A stretch of 64,000 nucleotides of DNA from Rhodococcus sovatensis (GTDB lineage: Bacteria > Actinomycetota > Actinomycetes > Mycobacteriales > Mycobacteriaceae), in contig NZ_CP147846.1 in assembly GCF_037327425.1 (NCBI RefSeq), forward strand, positions 5,394,001-5,458,000. Direction: 5' to 3'. Below the pieces are notes generated by a model. It had not been told where the DNA came from. It worked only from the letters and a program-made list of their open reading frames with translations, and searched no databases. The position numbers and the translations under genes are program-made. How positions within the stretch are numbered: the first letter of the stretch is position 1; the number at the start of each line of letters is the position of its first letter. Below, one piece after another: positions 8,335 to 15,942 of this stretch.

Positions 8335-8691
8335 GTGAACCCCAATCGACCGCGTCGGGCGCGGAAAGATGGTTGGGCACTGCACTATCTCGCACAGTGG
8401 CGTCAGCGCGTCGAATCGGTCGAGCGGCGAGTACGCGTCGGATCGAGATCCCCGTTCGACAATGGGGTGCCGCTACTGCTCGGGTTCACTGGCTGTCCCA
8501 TGTGCGATGGGCACTTCTTCGGCGATGGCGCTCGCGACCGACTGGAACGACTCATGCGCCGTGACGGTCGGCATGCTCATCGGTTGCGAGTCGCTGTCAC
8601 CGAACTCGACGAGCGCTATCGCGATGCGACCGTCGAAGTTTCGGCCCCTGCGACATTCCCCTGGTGGGAGCGGCGAGTTCCGTGGGTGTGA
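8335..8691 (+). CDS. Hypothetical protein with single CxxC
   Basis: 118 residues, Arg-rich, ending ATFPWWERRVPWV. A CPMC pair follows LLLGFTG, reminiscent of a thioredoxin-like active site but in a protein too short for a full fold. I do not recognise a family. The composition (alternating acidic and basic helices) looks like real coding sequence. The overlapping longer frame 8369-9040 is antisense to the MarR gene and is discounted. Confidence 0.5.
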   Translation: MNPNRPRRARKDGWALHYLAQWRQRVESVERRVRVGSRSPFDNGVPLLLGFTGCPMCDGHFFGDGARDRLERLMRRDGRHAHRLRVAVTELDERYRDATVEVSAPATFPWWERRVPWV

Positions 8692-8733
8692 TTGTCGGTA
8701 CCAGCGTGGCGCTCGTTGCGTTCACAGACTTCG

Positions 8734-9183
8734 CTACCAATGCCACGCCTCGCCGCCGACATTGTCGATCGTCCGCTGCAGCACTCGAATGGTCGTCGCG
8801 AAGTCATCCTTGCTGATTTCCTGCATGCGTTCTGCTTGTAGATCCTGTTGCAGTGCGGCTGCCCGTTCGAAGAGTTCGGAGCCCAGGCTGGTCGACTTCA
8901 GCTGCGAATCAGTCTGCTGCACCCACCCTTTCGCAATCGCAGAATCGATTGCCTCCACAATCGCTTCGGGAGTGGAGTTGTGGCCGATCTTCTCGATGGT
9001 GGCGTCGCGGTCGACGCCCTCCGGATCGAGGGAGACTTGATGCAGAAGCCACCATTCGGGCTGCGAGAGACCGATATCGCGTAGTGCGCCACGAGTGCGC
9101 GCACCAATGGCCTCCCCGGCGCGCACAGTCCAGAAGCCGAGGGGTTGATTTTCGGGCGGTTGCATTGCTCGTTGTGTCGACAT
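8734..9183 (-). CDS. MarR-family winged-helix regulator
   Basis: 149 residues. The layout is MarR-like: an N-terminal helix (LGFWTVRAGEAIGARTRGAL), LSQPEWWLLHQVS as the first HTH helix, a recognition stretch, then a short wing (GWVQQTDSQL) and a C-terminal dimer helix. It is weaker than usual in the recognition helix, so the ligand and target are open. It is convergent with the small CxxC protein. Confidence 0.8.
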   Translation of the reverse strand: MSTQRAMQPPENQPLGFWTVRAGEAIGARTRGALRDIGLSQPEWWLLHQVSLDPEGVDRDATIEKIGHNSTPEAIVEAIDSAIAKGWVQQTDSQLKSTSLGSELFERAAALQQDLQAERMQEISKDDFATTIRVLQRTIDNVGGEAWHW

Positions 9184-9245
9184 GGGAGCGACAGTAGGAC
9201 CTCAACTTTACTCGAGGTCAAGGGGCCTTGGAGTCACCATCGGAT

Positions 9246-10445
9246 TCAGCTCACTGGACGAATACCCGTGTAGATCCCCGGCACTCGGAAGCGCAGGGGC
9301 TCCTCGTCGTATTCCTCCAGTGCGTGTGCGGTCCATCCCACGATACGAGCGATCGCGAATATAGCCTCTGGCGCGTCGGGACGTAATCCGTACGCACAGG
9401 TGAACGTGGCAAGGGCGAAATCTGAATTCGGAAAGGTATCGAATCGGTCGCTCATCTCCTCGATCACGACGTCCGACGCCGCAATTACTGCGGGGTCGGC
9501 GCCGAGGGCGGGGTCCCGGAGCAGCCGAAGCAGTTCTTCGGCACGGGGGTCACGATCGGTGTAGATGACGTGCCCGAATCCAGGGACTCGGGTTCCAGAC
9601 CTGAGCTGTTGCGCCAGAGCAGCAATCGGATCCTCGCGTGCAGCCATCAGGAACCGATACGCAGGCTCGGCGGCGGAACCATGAAGAGGGCCGTCGATGC
9701 ATCCGAGTCCTGCCGAGAGGACAGAATAAAGATGTGCACGCGTACTGGCGGCTACTCGAACGGCGAGGGTCGACGCGGCAAGTCCATGATCGGCCATCAG
9801 GTTCAGCCCGGCCTGGAGTATCACCAGTCCTCGAGAATCCGACGTCTCGGACTGCAAGCCGTCCCAAATCAGCTTTGCCACTGACTGTTCCGTCGAAGAT
9901 GCGCCGAGCGATGCACCAATCGTCGCCAAGAGATGTCCGGCTTCTACGATCACCGACTTCGCGCCGATGTCGAATCGCATCGGCCGATACGTCGCGGCGA
10001 TGTCGACGGCAATGCGTATTCGGTCGATCGACCGGCAGTCCGGCGCCATCAGTGCTATCGCTCCTTGGCATCGCTGCACGACGACAGGATCCGCAGTGAA
10101 TTGAACATCGTCATCGAGGTCGCCCGTCCATATGAACTGGGCGATGGACTCGAAAGTACGAGAGCTGAGCTCGACGGCGTCGCGTCCTCGGTAGTAGAGG
10201 GTGTCGTGATCGAGCAATGTGGTTCGAGTCCGAATGCGTTCCACTGCACCGATATCGGTTCGACGCGCGGTGTCACGTCCGGCGAGAGATTCCACCTCGT
10301 CGACGTCGAACATGCTTCCTCGCACGCCGGGCAGGCGAGTGCTGGTCAGCATGCCCCGGCTGACGTAGGCGTACACCGTCTCGGGCTTGACGCCCAACCG
10401 CGCCGCGGCCTGTGCTGTCGTGAGTAGATCTCGACCGTCGTTCAT
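9246..10445 (-). CDS. Citrate synthase-like protein with N-terminal MerR-type HTH
   Basis: 399 residues from the ATG at 10445. Residues about 8-60 are a helix-turn-helix of the MerR/excisionase kind (LLTTAQAAARLGVKPETVYA, then SRGMLTSTRL). The rest is a type-II-like small citrate synthase with all three catalytic positions: His in GPLHGSAAEP, His in PGFGHVIYTDRDPR, and Asp in NSDFALATF. The fusion suggests an enzyme that also binds DNA, or an enzyme fold reused as a sensor for acetyl- or propionyl-CoA. It is divergent from a second citrate synthase across 76 bp that hold a clean palindrome. Confidence 0.88.
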   Translation of the reverse strand: MNDGRDLLTTAQAAARLGVKPETVYAYVSRGMLTSTRLPGVRGSMFDVDEVESLAGRDTARRTDIGAVERIRTRTTLLDHDTLYYRGRDAVELSSRTFESIAQFIWTGDLDDDVQFTADPVVVQRCQGAIALMAPDCRSIDRIRIAVDIAATYRPMRFDIGAKSVIVEAGHLLATIGASLGASSTEQSVAKLIWDGLQSETSDSRGLVILQAGLNLMADHGLAASTLAVRVAASTRAHLYSVLSAGLGCIDGPLHGSAAEPAYRFLMAAREDPIAALAQQLRSGTRVPGFGHVIYTDRDPRAEELLRLLRDPALGADPAVIAASDVVIEEMSDRFDTFPNSDFALATFTCAYGLRPDAPEAIFAIARIVGWTAHALEEYDEEPLRFRVPGIYTGIRPVS

Positions 10446-10457
10446 ATTGATCCAATC

Positions 10458-10479
10458 AACATTGACAAAAATCAATGTT
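10458..10479. promoter_or_regulatory. Palindromic operator between the two citrate synthase genes
   Basis: AACATTGA (10458-10465) and its exact complement TCAATGTT (10472-10479) flank CAAAAA. It lies 12 bp upstream of the HTH-citrate synthase start and 43 bp upstream of the other gene's ATG. The arm length and spacing fit a dimeric MerR-like regulator; the HTH protein itself is the obvious candidate binder. Confidence 0.65.
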
Positions 10480-10521
10480 AGCGCGGATCGTAGGGGTTGA
10501 CCAGCACAAAGGAGTCCTGTC

Positions 10522-11652
10522 ATGAGCGTTCTCGATGCCCCGCGAGGGCTGCACAACGTCGTCGTCACCACTACGTCGATCGGTGACGTGCGAGGTGACG
10601 AAGGTTTCTACCACTACCGCCAGTACTCGGCGATCGACATCGCGCGAGCCCTGACCTTCGAGGACGCATGGTTCCTCATGGTCGAGGGGCATCTCCCGGG
10701 TCGGGCCGAGCGCACGGAGTTCATGAAGACGATCGAACCGCTGCGGACACTGCCGGACGACGTACGAGCGGCCGTCGCAACGGTTGCTCGAACAGGGCCG
10801 CAGCAACCGCTCTTCGCATTGCGGACGGTGTTGTCCGGTCTGCTCGATTCGCTACCGCTCTACGAATCGTCGGAGTCGGACACGCGGTCGATCACCCTAC
10901 GACTGTGCGCGATGACACCGACCATCTTGGCAGCTGTGTATCGGATTCGGGCAGGCCTGGAACCGATCGAGCCGCGGGAGGATCTGACGACAGCTCAGAA
11001 CTGGCTGTTCATGATCACCGGTGACGTACCCGCGGACGATCGCGCTCGCGCTATCGATCGCTACCTGACTGCGACCATCGATCACGGGTTCAATGCGTCG
11101 ACGTTCACGGCGCGAGTGGTCGCGTCGACAGGGTCCGATGTGGCATCCGCGGTGTGCGCAGCGATCGGAGCCTTCGCCGGTCCACTGCATGGTGGGGCGC
11201 CGGACAGGGCACTCGAAGGCCTGGACCAGATCGCCGACCTCGAATCCGCCGATTCGTGGGCTCGCGCCAAAATCGCCGCAGGCGAACGGATCATGGGATT
11301 CGGACACCCGGTTTACCGCACCGAGGATCCTCGGTCGGTGATGCTGCGCGACACCGCGCAGGAGCTGGGCGGCGAGCTGATCGACAAGGCTGTCCAGGTC
11401 GAAAAGGTCATCGCTGCTGCTCTGGCCGATCTGAAACCGGATCGGAAGCTGTACGCGAACGTCGAGTACTACGCCGGTGTCCTGATGGAACTGTGTGGCA
11501 TTCCACGATCGATGTTCACGCCGACCTTCGCATGCAGCCGCATGGTCGGGTGGTGCGCCAATATCGTCGAACAGTCACACGACAGTAAGATCATCCGGCC
11601 GATCGCGCGCTACGACGGACCCGCTGCGCCGCAACCGCTTCCGTCCCGGTAA
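10522..11652 (+). CDS. Citrate synthase 2 family (citrate/2-methylcitrate synthase)
   Basis: 376 residues with AAAGGAG 9 bases before the ATG. It condenses oxaloacetate with acetyl- or propionyl-CoA. His residues are present in GPLHGGAPDR and MGFGHPVYRTEDPR. The third catalytic position reads NVEYYAG, with Glu where most synthases have Asp; I believe this occurs in the CitA-like group, so it need not mean loss of function. Divergent from the HTH-fused synthase. Whether it is a main TCA enzyme or a methylcitrate enzyme cannot be told here, since no prpB or prpD lies nearby. Confidence 0.9.
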   Translation: MSVLDAPRGLHNVVVTTTSIGDVRGDEGFYHYRQYSAIDIARALTFEDAWFLMVEGHLPGRAERTEFMKTIEPLRTLPDDVRAAVATVARTGPQQPLFALRTVLSGLLDSLPLYESSESDTRSITLRLCAMTPTILAAVYRIRAGLEPIEPREDLTTAQNWLFMITGDVPADDRARAIDRYLTATIDHGFNASTFTARVVASTGSDVASAVCAAIGAFAGPLHGGAPDRALEGLDQIADLESADSWARAKIAAGERIMGFGHPVYRTEDPRSVMLRDTAQELGGELIDKAVQVEKVIAAALADLKPDRKLYANVEYYAGVLMELCGIPRSMFTPTFACSRMVGWCANIVEQSHDSKIIRPIARYDGPAAPQPLPSR

Positions 11653-11667
11653 CAGACCGCGTATCGG

Positions 11668-11880
11668 CTAAGCAGCCGCCGGCGAGGCGTGTGGAGTGGC
11701 CGGGTACAGGTCGTCGTCGAGCGGCACTTCCTGCTGTTGCTCGAGGAAGTCCGCCGTATCGAACTCCTGCACTCCGCTGTCGATGCCGAGTGTGCGTCGC
11801 CACCACTGCTCACGATCGGGAGCGTCGGGCCACACCACGGTCTCGCTCTGGGCCGAATCGGTCGAATCGAAACGAAGCAC
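11668..11880 (-). CDS. Small acidic hypothetical protein downstream of CIRCE
   Basis: 70 residues from a GTG at 11880 that has an ideal AGGAGG 8 bases upstream; a TTG start at 11901 would place that AGGAGG inside the gene. The protein is strongly acidic (many Asp/Glu, EQQQEVPLDDDLYP) with a WWRR core. No family is recognised. Its promoter region carries a CIRCE operator in the usual orientation, so it is predicted to be de-repressed by heat through HrcA. The 3' end is convergent with the citrate synthase (15 bp apart). Confidence 0.6.
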   Translation of the reverse strand: MLRFDSTDSAQSETVVWPDAPDREQWWRRTLGIDSGVQEFDTADFLEQQQEVPLDDDLYPATPHASPAAA

Positions 11881-11906
11881 AGCAACCACCTCCTGCTTCA
11901 AGATGC

Positions 11907-11925
11907 GCCCGCCCCTGTGGCGGGC
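11907..11925 (-). promoter_or_regulatory. Hairpin in the 5' leader of the CIRCE-linked gene
   Basis: GCCCGCC and GGCGGGC (7-bp arms, 5-base loop) stand about 15 bases upstream of the AGGAGG of the small acidic gene. It could affect mRNA stability or ribosome access; no T-run follows. Confidence 0.5.
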
Positions 11926-11953
11926 TGCTCCTCATCACTGTGCGATAACAAAA

Positions 11954-11980
11954 TTAGCACTCTCGCTCGGCGAGTGCCAA
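11954..11980. promoter_or_regulatory. CIRCE element (HrcA operator)
   Basis: TTAGCACTC, nine bases, GAGTGCCAA. Against the known consensus TTAGCACTC-N9-GAGTGCTAA there is one mismatch. Read leftward it is followed by a 5' leader and the 70-residue acidic gene, not by groES or groEL. The minus-strand sequence around it (TTGTGT, then AACTAT) leaves room for a promoter overlapping the operator. Confidence 0.88.
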
Positions 11981-12190
11981 GATAGTTGTACACAATTTTT
12001 CGGAGACGGTGTCGTCCCACAAGGGCGACCAATGGTGCTGTGCGCGAGCAACAGCGAGCAGCGCCTGAAGAGGAAGGATCCATCGGTGACGGTGACAACG
12101 AATCGACCGGATGCTCGTGGCACGGGCGGGAGCCAAGGGTCTAGAGCGTGTCTCCCAAATTTGAGAGGTGCTGTCAGCGATGATATTTCG

Positions 12191-12607
12191 ATGACGCGCG
12201 TGGGAGTGATCAGTGACGAGTTCTGGGAGATCGTCGAGCCAGTGATACCCACCGACGTGGGAAAACGTGGGCGGCGGTTCGCCGAGCACCGGCGAATTCT
12301 GGAGGGCATCGCATACCGATTCCGTACCGGGTGTCCGTGGCGAGATCTGCCGGAGGACTTCGGTCCGTGGCAGACGGTGTGGAAACGCCACCACCGATGG
12401 TCCTTCGATGGCACCTACGACGAGATGCTTGCCGCGGTGGCCGAGGTGTTCGGTCTCGACCCGGAAGAACTCGACGGCGATATCGGGGCGGTGCTCTCGA
12501 TCGACTCGACCAGCGTCCGGGCGCATCAGCATGCGGCCGGTGCGCGAGCCGACACTCTCACAGGGGGCCTTGTCGAATTACAAGAAATCCGTCGACGAAC
12601 CCGCTGA
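12191..12607 (+). CDS. IS5-family transposase, N-terminal frame (orfA)
   Basis: From the ATG at 12191 the frame gives about 138 residues: the DUF4096-like N-terminal domain (ISDEFWEIVEPVIP, FRTGCPWRDLP) and the first catalytic Asp in LSIDSTSVRAHQHAAGA. After about 12560 the frame goes out of register with the rest of the enzyme and stops at 12607. Full transposase needs a shift to the next frame near the G-run at 12563. Confidence 0.88.
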   Translation: MTRVGVISDEFWEIVEPVIPTDVGKRGRRFAEHRRILEGIAYRFRTGCPWRDLPEDFGPWQTVWKRHHRWSFDGTYDEMLAAVAEVFGLDPEELDGDIGAVLSIDSTSVRAHQHAAGARADTLTGGLVELQEIRRRTR

Positions 12608-13118
12608 CCACGCGTTGGGTCGATCTCGCGGAGGATTCACCACGAAGATCCATGCACTGACCGACCTGACGTGCTCGCCGGTGACGATGCTGCTGACCGG
12701 TGGGCAAGCCGGGGACAATCCACAGTTGGTGCCGTTGCTCGATGCCCACCGAGCTGCCGGTGGGGACCAGGACTACCGATTGCTCGCCGACAAGGCGTAC
12801 ACCCATCCCAGTACCCGCACCGAACTGCGTCGCCGCAAGATCAAACACACCATTCCCGAGCGCAGCGACCAGAAGCAGCGACGGGCCGACAAGGGGTCCG
12901 CCGGTGGTCGTCCACCGGGTTTCGATCCGACGATGTACAAGCACCGCAACACCGTCGAGCGTGGCTTCGGGCGGCTCAAACAGTGGCGTGGTGTGGCCAC
13001 TCGATATGACAAGTACGCCATGACATTCCTCGGGGGCGTTGTCCTGTGCGCGGCAGTTCTGCACTCCCGCAACCACAACCACCGCCCGGCGATGAAAACG
13101 AAAACGGACCCAATTTAA
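12560..13118 (+). CDS. IS5-family transposase, C-terminal frame (orfB)
   Basis: The frame continues the transposase (SNYKKSVDEPADHALGRSRG) with the second catalytic Asp in LLADKAYTHPS and the Glu in NTVERGFGRLKQ. It has no good start of its own near the junction, so it is probably made as an orfAB fusion by +1 frameshifting around ACAGGGGGCC (12560-12569). The start given is the junction, not a start codon. Confidence 0.85.
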
Positions 13119-13132
13119 GAGACACGCTCTAG

Positions 13133-13549
13133 CAACGCTGTAATCGCGGTCAACCAAGTCCACCATCGCGACGGACGTGTCGCCTCGACTACCTCGTGAT
13201 CAAGCATCGACGAACCCGTGTGCGGACGTAGTGCCTGCTGGCATGGCTGGCCTTCCCTCGGCGTCGATGTCCAGTAGGTCGTTAACGTGATGGTTGACGT
13301 TACATCGGTGGTCGCCGGTGCGAGTCGACAGAACCGCCGTTCGAACGCTGCCGGTCGGGAGGGCAGGACCGGGAAGCCCGAGGTTCGGTGAAGGTGCGTA
13401 ACCCGGAGCTGAACAGCACTTTTGACCGATTGTTAGGGCCTGGCGTCAATCCTGTTTTGTCGGACCACGCCGAGATCGAAGTTGTGCGTCGTTGTTGCTG
13501 GTTGGGGGTGCGTAGCTTCGATCTCGGCATGGGCGAGGTGCCCCTGCGG
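13133..13549. other. Non-coding stretch between IS and DUF222/HNH gene
   Basis: About 417 bp with no convincing gene. It contains a 13-bp perfect inverted repeat (13469-13481 and 13516-13528, GCCGAGATCGAAG) 22 bp beyond the stop of the HNH gene, which may act as its terminator although no T-run follows. Confidence 0.5.
13469..13528. terminator. Inverted repeat downstream of the DUF222/HNH gene
   Basis: GCCGAGATCGAAG and its exact complement, 34 bases apart. Position just past the stop of the minus-strand HNH gene suggests a terminator; the long loop and missing T-run make this uncertain. Confidence 0.4.
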
Positions 13550-14992
13550 TCAGGCGGTGCGTTGTCGTCGGCGGTGGTAGCTGGGGATGGGTTGTCGGTG
13601 TGGGTCGATGGTGGCAGGTGGGATGGCCTGTGGGTGTCCGTCGTCGCCGAGGACGAGTTCCCAGTCTCCGTGGTGGATGGAGCGGTGGCATCGCCCGCAG
13701 ACCAACGCCGAGTTGGTCAGATCGGTTGGTCCTCCGTCGGTCCAGTACACGAGGTGGTGGACTTGGCACCAGCCTGCGGGTCGTCCGCACATGACGCAAC
13801 ATCGATCCCTCGCGATGACCGCGTTCCGCAGTTCGGGTGGGGCGAGGCGCATTGTTCGGCCCATCGCCAGGGGCACTCCGGCGCCGTCGACGATGATCGG
13901 CGTCATATCGGCATCGCAGGTCAGGAGTTCGGCGAGGTGCCCGGAGATCGGTCCGGTCCATTCCATCTGAAACGGCCACTCCCCATCCAATGGACTGCCT
14001 TCCCCCGCGGTGTGGTGACTGCAGGGGCGTTTCAGGAGGTCGGCGAGGTGGACGATCAGGTTGACCCGCGCGGGTGCGGTGAAGGGTGACCCGCGTCCGC
14101 CGGCGAGGTGGCGGTCGAGGATGTCAGCGAGACCATCGGCATTGCGGCGGGCGGGGGTGCGTGGGTCGAGGGCCCCGCCGGGTCCGGGTGTCGGTGCGGT
14201 CAGTGGGGAGAGGGCGGTGCGGAGTTTCTCGGCGGTGAGGGTGTCGAGGTTGCCTTCGACGCGGCTCCGTCCGTCGGGAAGTTGGAAGATCTTCAGGACG
14301 TTCAAGGCGGGGTTCTCTGATGCTGCTGGTGGGCGGGGACCGTCAGGCAGATCCAGCGCGGGATCGCCGCCCGGAGCGGGATCTCCGGTGTCATCGGGGC
14401 GTGGTGCGGGATCAGGTGTGCCGCGACGTTGGGCTTCCTCTTCCGCGGCGCGTCGGGCGGCTTCTTCGCGTGCTTGCCGTGCTGCGGCTTCGCGTCGGGC
14501 GGCGTCGTGGCGGGCTTGGGCGTCGGCTGCGGCGGTGTGGGCGAGTTCGCGGGCGCGTGTGGTGACGGTGGAGGCCAGGGAGCGGGTGGCGACGTCGAGG
14601 AGGGTCGCGATGTGGGCGTCGAGGGCGGTGTTGTCGAGGGTGGGGTCTGCGGTGTGGATGAGGGTGTGGCCGTCGGCGATGGCGCTGGCGTGTGCGTGGT
14701 GGATGGTGGCGTCGGTCAGGGCGTCGGCGACGGTGGGGTGGTCGGTGAGCCAGTAGCCGAGGCGGATCTGGTGGGTGGACTGGGCTTCGCGGGTTCGGGT
14801 GGATTTTGCGTGCCAGTAGGCGACGGAGGAGTAGCCGAGTTTCAGGGCGAGGCCGCGGCGGTCGGATTCGGCGAGTATCGCCAGTTTCGATGCGGCGAGG
14901 GAGGATTCGGTGGTGTGGATGTGCGCGAGTGTGGACACGAGCTCCTGATCGGAGAGCGTGTGTGCGCTCTGGAAGTCCCCCAACTTCTGCAT
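13550..14992 (-). CDS. DUF222 / HNH endonuclease domain protein, copy 1 (13E12-type)
   Basis: 480 residues from the ATG at 14992 (MQKLGDFQSAHTLSDQ). The N-terminal half is DUF222 with an Ala/Arg/Glu-rich helical linker and a Pro-rich stretch. The C-terminal HNH nuclease motif reads CCVMCGRPAGWCQVHHLVYW, then an Asn and a final His in CGRCHRSIHHGDW, with a Cys4-type zinc frame. Such proteins are repeated in actinobacterial genomes (REP13E12 in Mycobacterium tuberculosis). A paralogue lies at 35321-36793, and the two share about 33 bases upstream of ATG, so an upstream TTG start (15022) may also be considered. Confidence 0.93.
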   Translation of the reverse strand: MQKLGDFQSAHTLSDQELVSTLAHIHTTESSLAASKLAILAESDRRGLALKLGYSSVAYWHAKSTRTREAQSTHQIRLGYWLTDHPTVADALTDATIHHAHASAIADGHTLIHTADPTLDNTALDAHIATLLDVATRSLASTVTTRARELAHTAAADAQARHDAARREAAARQAREEAARRAAEEEAQRRGTPDPAPRPDDTGDPAPGGDPALDLPDGPRPPAASENPALNVLKIFQLPDGRSRVEGNLDTLTAEKLRTALSPLTAPTPGPGGALDPRTPARRNADGLADILDRHLAGGRGSPFTAPARVNLIVHLADLLKRPCSHHTAGEGSPLDGEWPFQMEWTGPISGHLAELLTCDADMTPIIVDGAGVPLAMGRTMRLAPPELRNAVIARDRCCVMCGRPAGWCQVHHLVYWTDGGPTDLTNSALVCGRCHRSIHHGDWELVLGDDGHPQAIPPATIDPHRQPIPSYHRRRQRTA

Positions 14993-15022
14993 GCCAGGAA
15001 AGCTACAACCCACTACCGACAA

Positions 15023-15389
15023 GAAACTCCGCCTCGCCGCGGCCGTCGGCGCTTACAGCGAATGTAAGAGCAGTCACGTCCTAGTTGGCGGAGTCCGAGT
15101 CATACTTCGAATCACTCCTCGACTGCGCGTGTTCCGCTAGGACCATGGCGGAACGAGTACCGGCGCTGTCTGCTTCGATGCTCCCACTGGCAACACGCCC
15201 GGAATGTACGTGCTCCTGTTCGAGAAGGCATTCTCCTTCTCTACGGACAAGATTGGCTGGGTCAACACGCTCTAGCTGGATCTCTGACCGATGGGCAGCG
15301 GCAGCCGAGGGGCCCTGATCGCCAGGTCTCTCGGACCGCATAGCGGCGACTGCATTCGGTCACGAGGCTGAAATGGTCGTCGTAGCGGT
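15023..15389. other. Non-coding stretch upstream of DUF222/HNH copy 1
   Basis: About 367 bp. The first bases (to 15025) belong to the 5' segment conserved between the two HNH genes. The remainder shows only short frames on both strands with no recognisable protein and no RNA gene I can identify. Confidence 0.4.
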
Positions 15390-15902
15390 CTACGGCCCCG
15401 TCTGCCAGGGCCCCGCTGACCTCAGGTCTTGGACGAGTCGGGGCGTGCGCCATTGCGTGAGTCGCGAGGGCAGTTGTCGGAGAGGATAGGAGAGACGAAA
15501 CACGAAGTAGTTGACGTACTCGATCACGCCGAAAAGCCATATGAAGACGACGAACAACGTCGCACCGCGGCTATCTGGCAGGAAGAGAACGATTCCGACG
15601 AGGCCGGCTCCCAGTAGGCCGACATCGACGATCCGAAAAGCGCGGTAGAGCGTGGCCAACGATGTCGGCATCGAGGCACGCGCAACCCAGGCGCGGGCCG
15701 ATAGCCAGTACGCGCCTCCCTGTACCAGTACTACCGACAACGGTACGAGTGCCGACCACAACGCCGCCTGATCGTCGGCGCCGACAAGCCGAGGAATCGC
15801 GACGGTGAACGCGACCACAACAAACACCACTGCCGCGGCCAATTCGCCCAAGCCAAGTGAGAGATATTTGCGGCGTAGAAACTCTCGTCGATCCTCGGAC
15901 AC
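15390..15902 (-). CDS. Hypothetical four-helix membrane protein
   Basis: 170 residues from a GTG at 15902 (VSEDRREFLRRKYLSLG); the longer frame to 16022 overlaps the LysR gene end. Four hydrophobic segments are visible (ELAAAVVFVVVAFTVAI, WSALVPLSVVLVQGGAYWL, VGLLGAGLVGIVLFL, TLFVVFIWLFGVIEYVNYF). No family is recognised. It lies 40 bp after the LysR stop on the same strand. Confidence 0.75.
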   Translation of the reverse strand: MSEDRREFLRRKYLSLGLGELAAAVVFVVVAFTVAIPRLVGADDQAALWSALVPLSVVLVQGGAYWLSARAWVARASMPTSLATLYRAFRIVDVGLLGAGLVGIVLFLPDSRGATLFVVFIWLFGVIEYVNYFVFRLSYPLRQLPSRLTQWRTPRLVQDLRSAGPWQTGP

Positions 15903-15942
15903 GAAGGCACCGTACCAGTTTGGCGTGCTCCTACCCGAGTAG

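Larger units (their letters stand above)
12145..13128 (+). mobile_element. IS5-family (IS427-type) insertion sequence with CTAG target duplication
   Basis: 984 bp bounded by inverted ends AGCGTGTCTC(CC/TT)AAATT and a 4-bp CTAG duplication at 12141-12144 and 13129-13132. It carries two overlapping transposase frames joined by an apparent +1 frameshift. The CTAG duplication, size and split DDE transposase match the IS427 group of IS5. Ends, duplication and frames look intact, so it may be recent and active. Confidence 0.92.
12086..13199 (+). pseudogene. Possible short ORF split by the IS5-family element
   Basis: A GTG at 12086 with AGGAAGG 8 bases upstream begins a frame that is cut at 12144 by the insertion sequence. 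When the element and one CTAG copy are removed, the frame runs on through 13133-13199 to a TGA, giving about 41 residues of no known family. Chance cannot be excluded for so short a frame. Confidence 0.25.

Noticed and set aside
8369..9040. 223-residue plus-strand frame
   Set aside because: It runs antisense through the MarR gene and its Ser/Cys-rich product resembles no protein.
12558..13166. 202-residue minus-strand frame inside the IS5 element
   Set aside because: Antisense to the transposase; an artefact of its GC-rich codons.
13388..14756. Long open frames on the plus strand over the first DUF222/HNH gene
   Set aside because: They are antisense to a gene with a clear HNH motif; high GC leaves several frames open and their products are low-complexity Arg/Gly/Val.
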